In this document: positions 8,602-17,074 of the stretch, in pieces
Position numbering within the stretch: the first letter of the stretch is position 1
Layout of the letters: each line of letters starts with the position of its first letter
Source of the DNA: Tetramitus jugosus
Taxonomy: Eukaryota > Heterolobosea > Eutetramitea > Acrasida > Vahlkampfiidae
Length of the DNA stretch: 64,000 nucleotides
Assembly (NCBI GenBank): GCA_937625935.1
Contig: OW569347.1
Span: 1 to 64,000 of the forward strand
Direction: 5' to 3'
Position numbers and translations under genes: made by a program
The notes under the pieces: generated by a model
The model's input: the letters and a program-made list of their open reading frames with translations, nothing else
Databases searched by the model: none
Told to the model about the DNA's origin: nothing

Positions 8602-11121
8602 TAAAACATCAGATAATACATCAGTAACACAAAAATTTGTGAAGAAAACTGTATATACAACTATCAGTGAAAAATTACACAAAGTATTGAATTGTCTATC
8701 ATAGTAGGGATTAAGTGTACAGGGTCTGTTTAGATATGGAGCAATAAGCTGTTGATCAATCGTATTTGCTCTCAGACCTTTCCTGAAAGCAGCTTCCAGA
8801 TGATTCATAGTCAACTCTTCATTGAACCTTTTAACTCTCATTCTTTTCTTATCTCTTGTTACTATGTCTCCTGTTTTTTTAATAGTCTTACCGCACAATG
8901 TCTTGTACAATGATAGAAGCAGAGTGAACAACTCTGAGAATGAGCATACATCTTCTTTGGAGTTTCTGTAGTACACAAGCTTTTTCATGTACCAAATCTG
9001 TTGCTCGCGAGATCCTTTAACCACTCTGTTATCTTCGGGAATAAGTTTGATATCTGGATATTGGAATCTCATTAGTCCTAATTCTTCTTCGATAGCAAAG
9101 CATGATAGCATTCTCGCATGGTCGTTCTGTAGTCTCATTTCAGTAAAGTCCTTAGAATCTACATTGTTGTTAGCGACATAGGCATCCTTCGTCATGAACA
9201 TGTAAATCGTGTTGAGGTGTTTCTCTATTTCAGTATCCAACATCTGGATGATGTCCATTCTTTGAATTGATCGCAAGAGGGTTCAATCTAAAATACTCTA
9301 TCCTTTCACTAATGATTTTGCTCTTCTTCCATTTTTCGTTACTCTTATTCTTCTCCTTCTCTGTAAACCTATCCACAATATCGATGTAATACATATCATT
9401 CCAAAGCAGTTGTTGATCAACAAGAGTTTCCAGTTTTGCTCTTTTCATCTTCTTCTTTAGACCTTCGTATTTCTTCTCTGATAAATCTACTTCCTCTATT
9501 TGATAGCCCTTCAATGATAATAGATCAATAAGCCCGTCCTTAGGGTTATTTCTACTGATGTTCAGGTTTCGTAGATAATAACAGTATAGATGAGTAAACA
9601 GACTCTCCTTGGAGATCTTGAAGCACCCATAAAAGTCCATCTCTTGGGTTATCAATTCTGATGGGAAGAGTTCTGTAAAGTTTTGAGTCCTCTTCTACGT
9701 GGATTTCAATCTTGGAATAATCTGTACAATAGTTACATTCTTTTCTACCCTGTGACCACAATTTGACAACTGTTGCATCTCTTGGTCTTGATATCTGTTG
9801 CATCTGTTCCTGTATATTGATTGTACAGTTCTTATAGAATGCATATACATACTCAAACTTGGACACGTCATCATTGACCCCATAAGTAATACACGGAGAA
9901 CACAAAACATATTGTACCTTAACCCAATACAGCCCAATATTTTGTAGTTCTGTCCTGTCACCAATATCTCTTGTATAAATCTTGAACTTGGCTAATCCAC
10001 ATTTCTGTTGCAATACTCCTTTGATCGTAACAACCAATTCTGCTGTATCCGAGCAGATAAACATTCTCTTACCAGCTTTAACCATCTTTATCAGATCGTC
10101 TAGTAGACTGTACTTACAGGGAAAAATGATTACTTGTTTCCCAGTAGCAGGCTGTACAGTGTTGATAATAAATCGAGTCTCTACCTTTTCACAATACTTT
10201 CGCAATAGACAGAGAGACAAATCAGTAATATCTGCATCCATTGCAATGATACGTTTTGCGTTAGACAGTACATTCATCAAGGCACTCACACAAGCTTTTC
10301 TGTTCTTGACAGATTCAGCAAACATGTGTTTAACTGTAGAGTCACATTCATCAAGGACAACAATATCATATAGATGGATATCTTGAACAAGATACAATGA
10401 ATCAAAACTGACGCATAATCTATCAGCTTTGATTCTAGACGATAGACACGACCTCCTTGAGATCCAAGTAACTCTGAAAACCAAGATCTTTAAATCTTCC
10501 AAATTGGTCATGTACAAGACTGATTCTACTAGAGATAGACAATACTCTCGCATCTGGTTGTTGTTCTAGCAACTGAATTAGTAGTTGAGTCTTTCCAGTA
10601 CCTGTAGCGCTCTTGAGAATGAGATGCCTGGTAGTGATAGTAGGTAATAATTCAGATACATATGGTATATGAACAGGGATTATGGTAAAGGCATCAGTCT
10701 GATCGATCTTGAAGTCTGTTTTAGTACCGATTCGTTCGTCTGGGTGTCTGATATAGTTATAGACTGCCGAGTTCTTGTAGAAGGTGACTTTGTAGAGTAA
10801 TTCTTGTTTAGGTATATGCCTGAAAGGGTGGTCACGCCTGATTCTTATTGCTGTACCACCAACAATACCCATGTGTTCCTCAGTACCGCATGCTTGAGCT
10901 AACTCTTCTAGCAGTTGCTCGCGTTCTTCTGAAATACTTCTAAAGGTTTGTAATGTTTGTTGGATGTTGATATCGACAGAGGAGCACAGTGCGTCATCGT
11001 TGATGTATTCTTCGATGCCATCTGCTGACATGAGAGTATGCAATTCAAGGAGTGCCTCAGGGTGGAGCTTCTTAGACCTAGGTTCATCAGGATGTTGTTG
11101 TTCTGCTTTCCTTTTTAACAT
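8587..11121 (-). pseudogene. Origin-binding-protein-type SF2 helicase, broken
   Basis: Superfamily 2 helicase resembling the replication-origin-binding family (Herpes_ori_bp type), which is also present in many large DNA viruses. Start taken at ATG 11119-11121. Motif I is KSATGTGKTQLL, motif Ia SISSRISLVHDQFGRF, then RLCVSFDSLYL, motif II IVVLDECDS, a strand with AMDADITDLSL, motif V region CSPCITYGVN and motif VI region QQISRPRD. The C-terminal third has no clear motifs. Three +1 frame shifts, near 10440, near 9675 and near 9270, split it into four pieces that together read as one protein of about 840 residues. There is no stop inside a piece, so either decay is young or the frame shifts are recoding or assembly artefacts. 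Such a helicase would start DNA replication of a mobile or viral replicon. Confidence 0.6.
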
Positions 11122-11182
11122 GTCGTTGTGTTGTTCGTGAGTGGGGTTCAATAGAAATTAATGTGACACCAACAAAAAATAA

Positions 11183-11678
11183 ATGCCGTACAAAACACTC
11201 AAAGTCTTGAATAGTGGCTATCAAGCACAATGTGCTGTTGATGGAGCAGGGTTTCGACAGCAAGACCATGTAACTCTCATTCACCAGTTCGAGGAGGAGG
11301 GTTACAAACTGATAAATTCATTTGGTTATTGTTATGGTCTCTATAGCCAATCCACATAACCCTAGCCAAACTGGAACCTACGATGTTTACGTGTTCTACA
11401 AACCAAAGGAGCTCAAAGTTGAAGAGATGGAACAACTTCAGCAGGCAAGTGGTCTTGAAGAGAGATTACGTATGAAGGCAGAGCAATTGCTTGCACGTGA
11501 GAGAGAAGTGGCTCAGAAGGAGGCTGAAGTGAAGAAGAAGACAGACGAGTTAGCTGCTGTGTTGAACAGATTGAAACAAAGAGGTAGTAAATGCCAGAGC
11601 TTTACTGTGACGGAGACAAGTGTGTCTTGTGATAAATACTACATCATAAAGCATCTCGACCCTTTTATTTCTCAATAG
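11183..11678 (+). pseudogene. Small beta-rich domain plus coiled coil, frame-broken
   Basis: ATG at 11183 opens MPYKTLKVLNSGYQAQC, leading to an EEEGYKLINSF segment. A +1 shift between about 11311 and 11361 is needed to reach GTYDVYVFYKPK, which completes what looks like a small beta-sheet domain (the pattern recalls DUF4177-like proteins). A strong coiled coil follows (MEQLQQASGLEERLRMKAEQ onward, to about residue 135). The reading frame then runs out of frame through a copy of the ribonucleotide reductase tail, so the natural C-terminus is uncertain. It faces away from the helicase gene, with about 60 bases between starts. No firm family. Confidence 0.4.
11591..11632 (+). pseudogene. Second copy of the ribonucleotide reductase C-terminal redox tail
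   Basis: The 13 codons from ATG 11591 encode MPELYCDGDKCVL, identical to the tail of the reductase gene at 6452-6490, followed by TGA instead of TAA. The two copies differ at four sense codons, all at third positions and all silent. Nothing else of the reductase is recognisable beside it. It may be all that is left of a second reductase gene, or a captured tail. Confidence 0.7.
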
Positions 11679-12610
11679 ACCTCTACGCGTAAATATTGTT
11701 GTTTGTGCAGTTTTGGCAGGATTCGTGCAACGATCCGGAAATTCCTTGCACCCACCGGAATGTTGACTCGATCTTGGATGTATTGAGCAAAAATAACACC
11801 GGAATACAATAAAAATCCAATTGTGCAACTACTGCAGCATTATTTAACCAGAAAGTTGTTGGACACAACTTCAAACAACAAGATTTTGAAGAAGACCAGC
11901 GAGGAATTGGAGTTAGAAGACAGTGATCCAGACAAAGATAAATTCCCTAACTCCTGGATTATACTTGGAGACAGTGCCTATGTGGGCGGAAAGAAGTTGT
12001 TGAGGACTGTTTCAGTGACAAAGAGGAAGCTCCAAAGAATTAACGATGAACGATTGTATAATCAAGCCATATCATGTGATCGGGTGAAAATTTTTACGGG
12101 AGGATGTTGAATTTGTTTGGCGTCATGAGAATGACATACAGATATGATCATCCCAGTACGATAATTTGTTTAAGATATGTGCGGCACTTACTAACTGGCA
12201 TATGTTGAAAATGCCTCTGAAAGAAGAAGATGGCGGATACCACAAGAGTAAAATAATAGAATTGATTGACAAGGCGAAGCAGAGAGAACAGACTCTCCGG
12301 AAATCTCGTGAGAAGTACCAGAAGAAGCAGAAGAACAGAAAACGTTGTCGAAGTCTGTTGGAAGAAATCACCAGTTGACAGACACAACAGACCTGGTTGC
12401 CCAGTCGGTTGATCGGTGCGAGGCAAATCACCTTTTGTAAGCTCTTGATGTTGTTGGGCAACCTCCTAGACAGGGGCGCCCCTGTTACAACTATTGCGCA
12501 ACGAGTTTCTCTTTTTTTGCCACAAGTAATTTTGGCAGTGAGAAAATACCGGGAAAATAAAGCCAACTGACAAGAAACCAATTCAACTCACAACTACGCG
12601 TAAAGGTCTA
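11676..12610 (+). mobile_element. Harbinger-type DNA transposon with 16-bp terminal inverted repeats
   Basis: Left end TAGACCTCTACGCGTA (11676-11691) is the inverse complement of the right end at 12595-12610 with one mismatch. The 935-base interval encloses a broken DDE transposase of the Harbinger/PIF class. The inverted repeats begin and end in TA, so the target duplication could be TA or a three-base site, and I cannot fix it. The left end lies just after the reductase-tail copy and the right end touches the 3' end of the gene at 12.6-13.5 kb. It is probably immobile. Confidence 0.75.
11823..12378 (+). pseudogene. Harbinger/PIF-type DDE transposase, C-terminal half
   Basis: The first piece (to 12110) has SWIILGDSAYVGGKKLL, matching the D-x-x-Y strand of DDE_Tnp_4/HARBI1-type transposases, then NDERLYNQAISCDRVKI, the helix that normally leads to the catalytic Glu. 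After a +1 shift near 12095 and an in-frame TGA at 12145-12147, the expected family ending follows: NLFKICAALTNWHMLKMPLKEEDGGY, then a Lys/Arg-rich tail. The N-terminal half with the first catalytic Asp is missing, and the catalytic Glu region is destroyed. It lies fully inside the 16-bp inverted repeats. Confidence 0.7.
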
Positions 12611-12611
12611 A

Positions 12612-13527
12612 TCACTCACTTTTGATGATACCCAAATACTTTTGCTTCTGATCCTCATCAGGGGTCAATATGCCGTACCAACGACCCGCCACTGTTTTCT
12701 TATTACAGTATCCAATTAGCGCTTTCAGCAGCATATCTGCACAATCCAAATCATCATCTGAAAGCCTCATACGCTCTTCGACATCCACTTTTTCTTCAAA
12801 CACTAAGCATAACTCATTATTTTCATATTATACTTTAAGACCCAGAATTTTTCGAGCAGCGGGTATGAAATGAGCATATAGATCCTTACGTAGCAATACC
12901 ATCTTCTCTCTGATGTCCTTTTTTGCTTTGGTATCCTCTAATGTTTTTGGATATTTTTGGTTATAGCCGGTATATACTCTAGATATCTGTTCTTTTTCTG
13001 TTGCTGTTGTAAACGCATTGAGTAACGCTTCTGGATTAGTGTTGTAAGCAAATTACATGAGCCGCAAACGCATTGCGCATAACGCTGACAACATTCAAAG
13101 CTTGTGTTGTCAAACCGACTTCAGTTAATTCTTGTACAAACTGAGAATCTAGTAAAAGCGAGTTTACCTTTTCTTTTGAGATGAATGTATCGAAAACATG
13201 GTATAACTGTAAACAAGCAATTCGATGAAAAGACTTGAAAAACAGTTTGGGATCACTGGTGTCAGAAAGAAGTGTTACTAAATACTAGGTTGTATTAGCC
13301 AAGGCTTGTTTCGAATGGGCAATTGCGAAATAACTATAATGCTGCTTTTTCATCTGCTTCTCTTTGTCCTTCAGTTCCTGTATCAACATGTCAGCATATC
13401 GCAGTTGCTCTTCGTTGTTTACAGATTGTCCACGCCATAATTTCACATTGGCACTGGAAAACGATGGGTTTTGGAGGATAGTATTAATAACTTGTTGTTG
13501 GTCACTCGAGAGGTTGTGTGTTGCCAT
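12612..13527 (-). pseudogene. Unrecognised gene with two nonsense codons and a frame shift
   Basis: Start taken at ATG complement 13525-13527 (MATHNLSSDQQQVINTIL), because a good TATA sequence lies just upstream. One protein of about 300 residues can be followed through TAG at 13285-13287, a +1 shift at about 13036-13050 (giving HVFAYNTNPEALLNAF) and TAA at 12828-12830, to a final stop at 12612. It is rich in helices and charged residues, and I recognise no domain. It is divergent from the SLATT-like gene and shares the 28-base element with the nuclease/LRAT pair, so it may be that pair's functional counterpart. The Harbinger element abuts its 3' end. Confidence 0.55.
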
Positions 13528-13561
13528 TGTTTGTTGTTTGTTGTTTGTGTTGAAGAGGACT

Positions 13562-13570
13562 CCTTTTATA
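13562..13570 (-). promoter_or_regulatory. TATA-box-like sequence
   Basis: TATAAAAGG on the minus strand, 35 bases upstream of the chosen ATG at 13527 and about 20 bases inside the shared 28-base element. It argues that translation starts at 13527 rather than at the in-frame ATG at 13581, which lies upstream of the TATA sequence. Confidence 0.45.
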
Positions 13571-13582
13571 TCTATACCCATC

Positions 13583-13610
13583 ACAGAAGTCTATTTTTAA
13601 TCGACATCCG
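13583..13610. promoter_or_regulatory. Second copy of the 28-base divergent-gene element
   Basis: Same element as 7483-7510, with 26 of 28 bases identical and an exact 19-base core. It lies between the divergent unrecognised gene (to the left) and the SLATT-like gene (to the right), close to the TATA sequence of the former. Confidence 0.6.
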
Positions 13611-13737
13611 TCTAGTGGTCTTTCAATGATAGGCCTGTGAGTCTTCCAATCTCGGACGTGGGTAGAGCGAAAAATGGTGAAAACGTTGTTGTAAAGGGAA
13701 AACTCAGCTGAAAATAACTCATCCAAAGAAAAAAAAG

Positions 13738-14783
13738 ATGGATGAACAATACGCCAAACTATGGGAAGAACTTGACTTCAACCGCAAGAAGTATTGGAAC
13801 GAAAGAGACTCAGCTTGGGCAAAGCATAACACGACTGTAGTCGGTACCACAGCTGCGAAAGTTGTAGGTAATGCTTTAACTGGTGCAGGTGTGCTTGGCT
13901 CTTTATTCCTCAAATCAGTAAGTCCATGGAGTGCTCTATTCGTTGCTTCGTGTGCTGTCACAACTGCGTTCTTTACTTTTTTGAGTGAAGAAGACCACGA
14001 AGCGAAGAGTATTCAATGTAACCAAGTTGCAAATCAATATGATGCACTGCGTCGTGAAGTTCAATTTACTGCTTGGCGTCTGCACAAATACAAGGACGAC
14101 GAGGTTCGTAAGAAGTTCCAAAACTTCAACAAATAGATGTCAGAAATCAATGGTCCTGTTCCATCATCAGAAGCAGAGGAAATGGCGAAGAAATCAATCG
14201 CTAAAAGTCATACTGAGTACCGTACTGGCAAAATCATGAGTAGTCTTCCTGATAAAGAGATTATTCAAAAAGAGATGGATAATTTGATTGAGGATGCTGA
14301 GTGCAGCGAGGAACTTTATGAATTTAACACAAACACATTGAAATGGAATGCTTCTTTTCCCCTCGCGTACTTACCATTGAATCTATTATAAGTTTATCAC
14401 AGGTACAGCCAGAGTTTCTGCCATTTTTTTCAATTTGGCAACAGCAGGATCTGTCTACGCTCAATTCACTAATGTTTTGACGCCTATGACCAAATTATAC
14501 TGAATTCTGTGCTATTGTAGCAAATGCAATTTCACACAGAAGATATGATTCAGATGCTGCAAGAAGTGATGCTACCAGGAGAGAATACAAGAGTTTTATT
14601 TTCAAGGCGAATTCCTTTGATCAATCACAAGACTTCAATGAAGCATCCAATATCGTAAGAGAGCTTCAAAAAGAATTGGTGCAGATTAACACTCGTAGTC
14701 CACCTCTGTACTATGAAGATACATGGGAAAGAGTGCAAGAAAAGAAGCGACTGGAAAGAGAGCAAGAAAAGAAGTCATCATAG
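13738..14783 (+). pseudogene. Tandem SLATT-like two-transmembrane protein, broken
   Basis: ATG 13738 opens a protein with a charged N-terminus, two hydrophobic segments (~res 38-58 and 63-81, SPWSALFVASCAVTTAFFTF) and a helical cytoplasmic part (NQVANQYDALRREVQF). After an in-frame TAG at 14134-14136 the same domain continues (EINGPVPSSEAEEMAKKSI). A second, similar unit follows: two hydrophobic segments around ITGTARVSAIFFNLATAGSV and EFCAIVANAISHRRYDSDAA, then ELQKELVQINTRSPPLYYED. It is reached through +1 shifts at 14378-14391 and 14488-14503. The layout fits SLATT domains, the pore-forming-type membrane effectors known mainly from bacterial conflict systems, with some eukaryotic members. 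This is pattern-based. One tandem gene or two adjacent genes are both possible. Confidence 0.45.
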
Positions 14784-14960
14784 TTTCCCATTGATTGTGT
14801 AGTGAATAAAATTAGTTTACAAAAAAACACATTCAACAAAACAAGATGAAACTGCAAGATGTGTAGAACAAATTTCTCAGACCCCCTCCCTCGGGGGCCG
14901 TAAGAAATAATATCTGGACGCTCCCAATAGAGAATGATAAAAGCAGACATAATTGTTGTC

Positions 14961-15430
14961 CTAGATAAAATTTTGATCTTTGTTGAACAGAATCATATGA
15001 TTGCTGAACCTACCTGAAGCATCTCGAACCATTTGATACACAAAAAGTAGATGTTTCTTCGATGATTGAATGAATGCTGTAAAAATCGATACGAAATCTT
15101 CAGGTTGACTCTTGAAGTATGCGATCATCACTGTTAAGAAGCATTGGAACAACAGAGCAAGTTGCCATTTGATTGATATCACGAATCTTTTGGCATTATC
15201 TCTATTTGTCAGAGCATTTCGATAGCTCTTTGTCGTGCTTTCTTCCGGGATTTGGAACTAGGGTAGGGTCCCCACATTTATCACATAGCATATCCAAAGT
15301 GGAGTTATCATATTCTCTTTCTTGAATCATGCGATTAGCTTTCTCGATAATATGGTTGAGTTCTTGATTCCCAGTCCTTTTGTTTCGTGTTGATATTAAA
15401 GGCCGAGAGACTTCGAATTTTCTCCCGAAT
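14961..15430 (-). pseudogene. Remnant with zinc-ribbon-like Cys pair
   Basis: Reading on the minus strand, a piece RPLISTRNKRTGNQELNHII leads to LDMLCDKCGDPTLVPNPGRK, with a CxxC knuckle. After a +1 shift near 15235 a second piece continues (ALTNRDNAKRFVISIKWQL) and ends at 14961 after about 80 residues. No start codon is evident upstream. It is too degraded for a family call. The ~175 bases between 14784 and 14960 hold only a small GC hairpin (CCCCC/GGGGG near 14882-14897). Confidence 0.35.
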
Positions 15431-15996
15431 CTTCATCATCCTGCTCTACTTTCTCTTTCTTTTAACTCTATCATTCTCTACTTGATATTGAGTGCAATCC
15501 TAATACACACAATTGTTTGAAAAGCCTCTTCCAAGTATTCAAGTATTCGAACAAATGAATTGCAGTGTGGATCGTATAATATTCTTGTCACCCTATTGTA
15601 CTGACAGAGTACAAACGTTTATGTTGATTGTTATGTATGATCCAGTAAACAGTGAATAGTAACTCAATAGAAGGAGGAGGATGGATGTGTGGTGTGGTGA
15701 GTGAACTCGGTAAGGGTTCAGACACAGATAGAAGAGTATAGCAACCAAATAATTGAGGTGAGAAAGTGATTTTCGTTTGCTAGGGTTTTGTCAGCTTGAT
15801 CGATCTTCAGTCAACCGACTAGAACTTGCTCCGTAAAAATAGGTTGTTTACAAAGATTCAGTGCAACTTTGCCCAGAGCGATTTTATCTCCCTATCTCAT
15901 TGTGGTATTGTTGATAGTTGGTTCAAAAACGATAGCACAGTATGGAAATTTCCACGGTTGGAATCATTGGATTCCTCGTCATTTGAACTAAAAGAC
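15431..15996. other. Intergenic region without a supported gene
   Basis: I see no conserved coding sequence here. It may contain the lost 3' end of the propeller gene to its right, because a strong splice-donor-like AG/GTGAGT occurs exactly where that reading frame stops (15997), but I could not place a following exon. Confidence 0.4.
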
Positions 15997-16792
15997 TCAC
16001 CTATCATCAATTCTAGTAGCACCATAATAGATTCCTCTCTCATGATCGAAAGCACCCAGAGCTTCAACTACACCAGGCAACTCAGATTTAAATTCATTCA
16101 GTTTTCCAGTTTTCAAATCCAGTTTTGCAAAAAGTACATTGTTAGCATGTTGAGTGCAAGCGTAGAGAATATTGGAATGACCATCGACTGCCAAACCTGT
16201 CACACGTGTTGGTACTGGATAAGTTTTCTGCAATTTACGATGAGTCATATTGAACTGAGAAATCGCACCATTTTCAACACTTGTCGTGTAATACATATGA
16301 TTAATGGCATCATAAGCTGTTCTGTGGAAACGTCCTTGAAAGTCCAACAACAAATTAGGTTTGCCATTCTCAATATCGAACTCAACGAATGCATATTTAT
16401 CACCACCTCCTCTACCTACTATTCCAATCAATTTGTTTAAACAAATGGAGATCTGCAATTTGTAACTGGTTGACAATAGGAATCGATTTGATCACAGTCA
16501 GACTATCAACATCGATTGAATAAATGTTTTCGTTGTCTCTTGCGTAAATGGTACGTGTAGCCTCATCCAGACTCATGCCAATAGTGTTTGCCAAATTGCC
16601 ATTGGTTTTAATGAATGAACCAGTCTCGATATCCACTGGCATTAAGATATTCTGTAGATATTCCCTATTTCTAGCAAACAAGAATGAGCCAACACTTTCC
16701 TTATTATTCTTACTTTGTCCCTTGATACCACCACTACGAATTCTTGCCCCATTTGCTGAGTGCATCAACAATACAAGCACCACAGAGAACAA
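15997..16792 (-). pseudogene. Secreted beta-propeller-like protein, broken
   Basis: The protein begins with a hydrophobic signal-like segment (FNSFILFSVVLVLLMHSANGA) and then shows repeated propeller-blade phrases: LANTIGMSLDEATRTIYARDN and, after a +1 shift near 16440, AYDAINHMYYTTS, GLAVDGHSNILYACTQ and GAFDHERGIYYGAT. The signal segment has no in-frame ATG upstream. The stop at 15997 coincides with a good splice donor. So the gene is broken at the start and the middle, or has unseen small exons. Its blades resemble in style the extracellular part of the receptor kinase at 20-24 kb, so it may be a decayed relative. Confidence 0.45.
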
Positions 16793-17074
16793 GATGAAAC
16801 TGTTAAAGAGATTTTGAAGCTCTACATCATATTTTAGTTATTTTAGTGATGATAAGTTATCTTGTTTGTTTTTGCTTCACTTTTTATATGAAAGGCAAAT
16901 ACAAAACCGGAAATTCTTATTCCAATTGCGCTCTGCTTCTCCGTTTCTCCTCCTGGGAGTTTGCCAGAAGTTGATTCCAAGACCAAATTGGAATTCAAAT
17001 GTTGGAACCCCTGGGGGGCTACTGACGAACCATCCATATCCAGGTTTTAGAATTACGTCAATTTCTCCATCGAA

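Noticed and set aside
11570-11678. Extension of the coiled-coil protein to 11678
   Set aside because: The last ~30 codons read the reductase tail copy out of frame, so this part is probably not a natural protein end.
4690-14391. A specific +1 frameshift signal located exactly at the stop codons
   Set aside because: Any +1-shifted coding stretch can be drawn as a shift at the first stop, so the position alone is not evidence. In the MYND, helicase and 12.6-13.5 kb genes the best protein match puts the shift upstream of the stop. I kept only the observation of a common direction.
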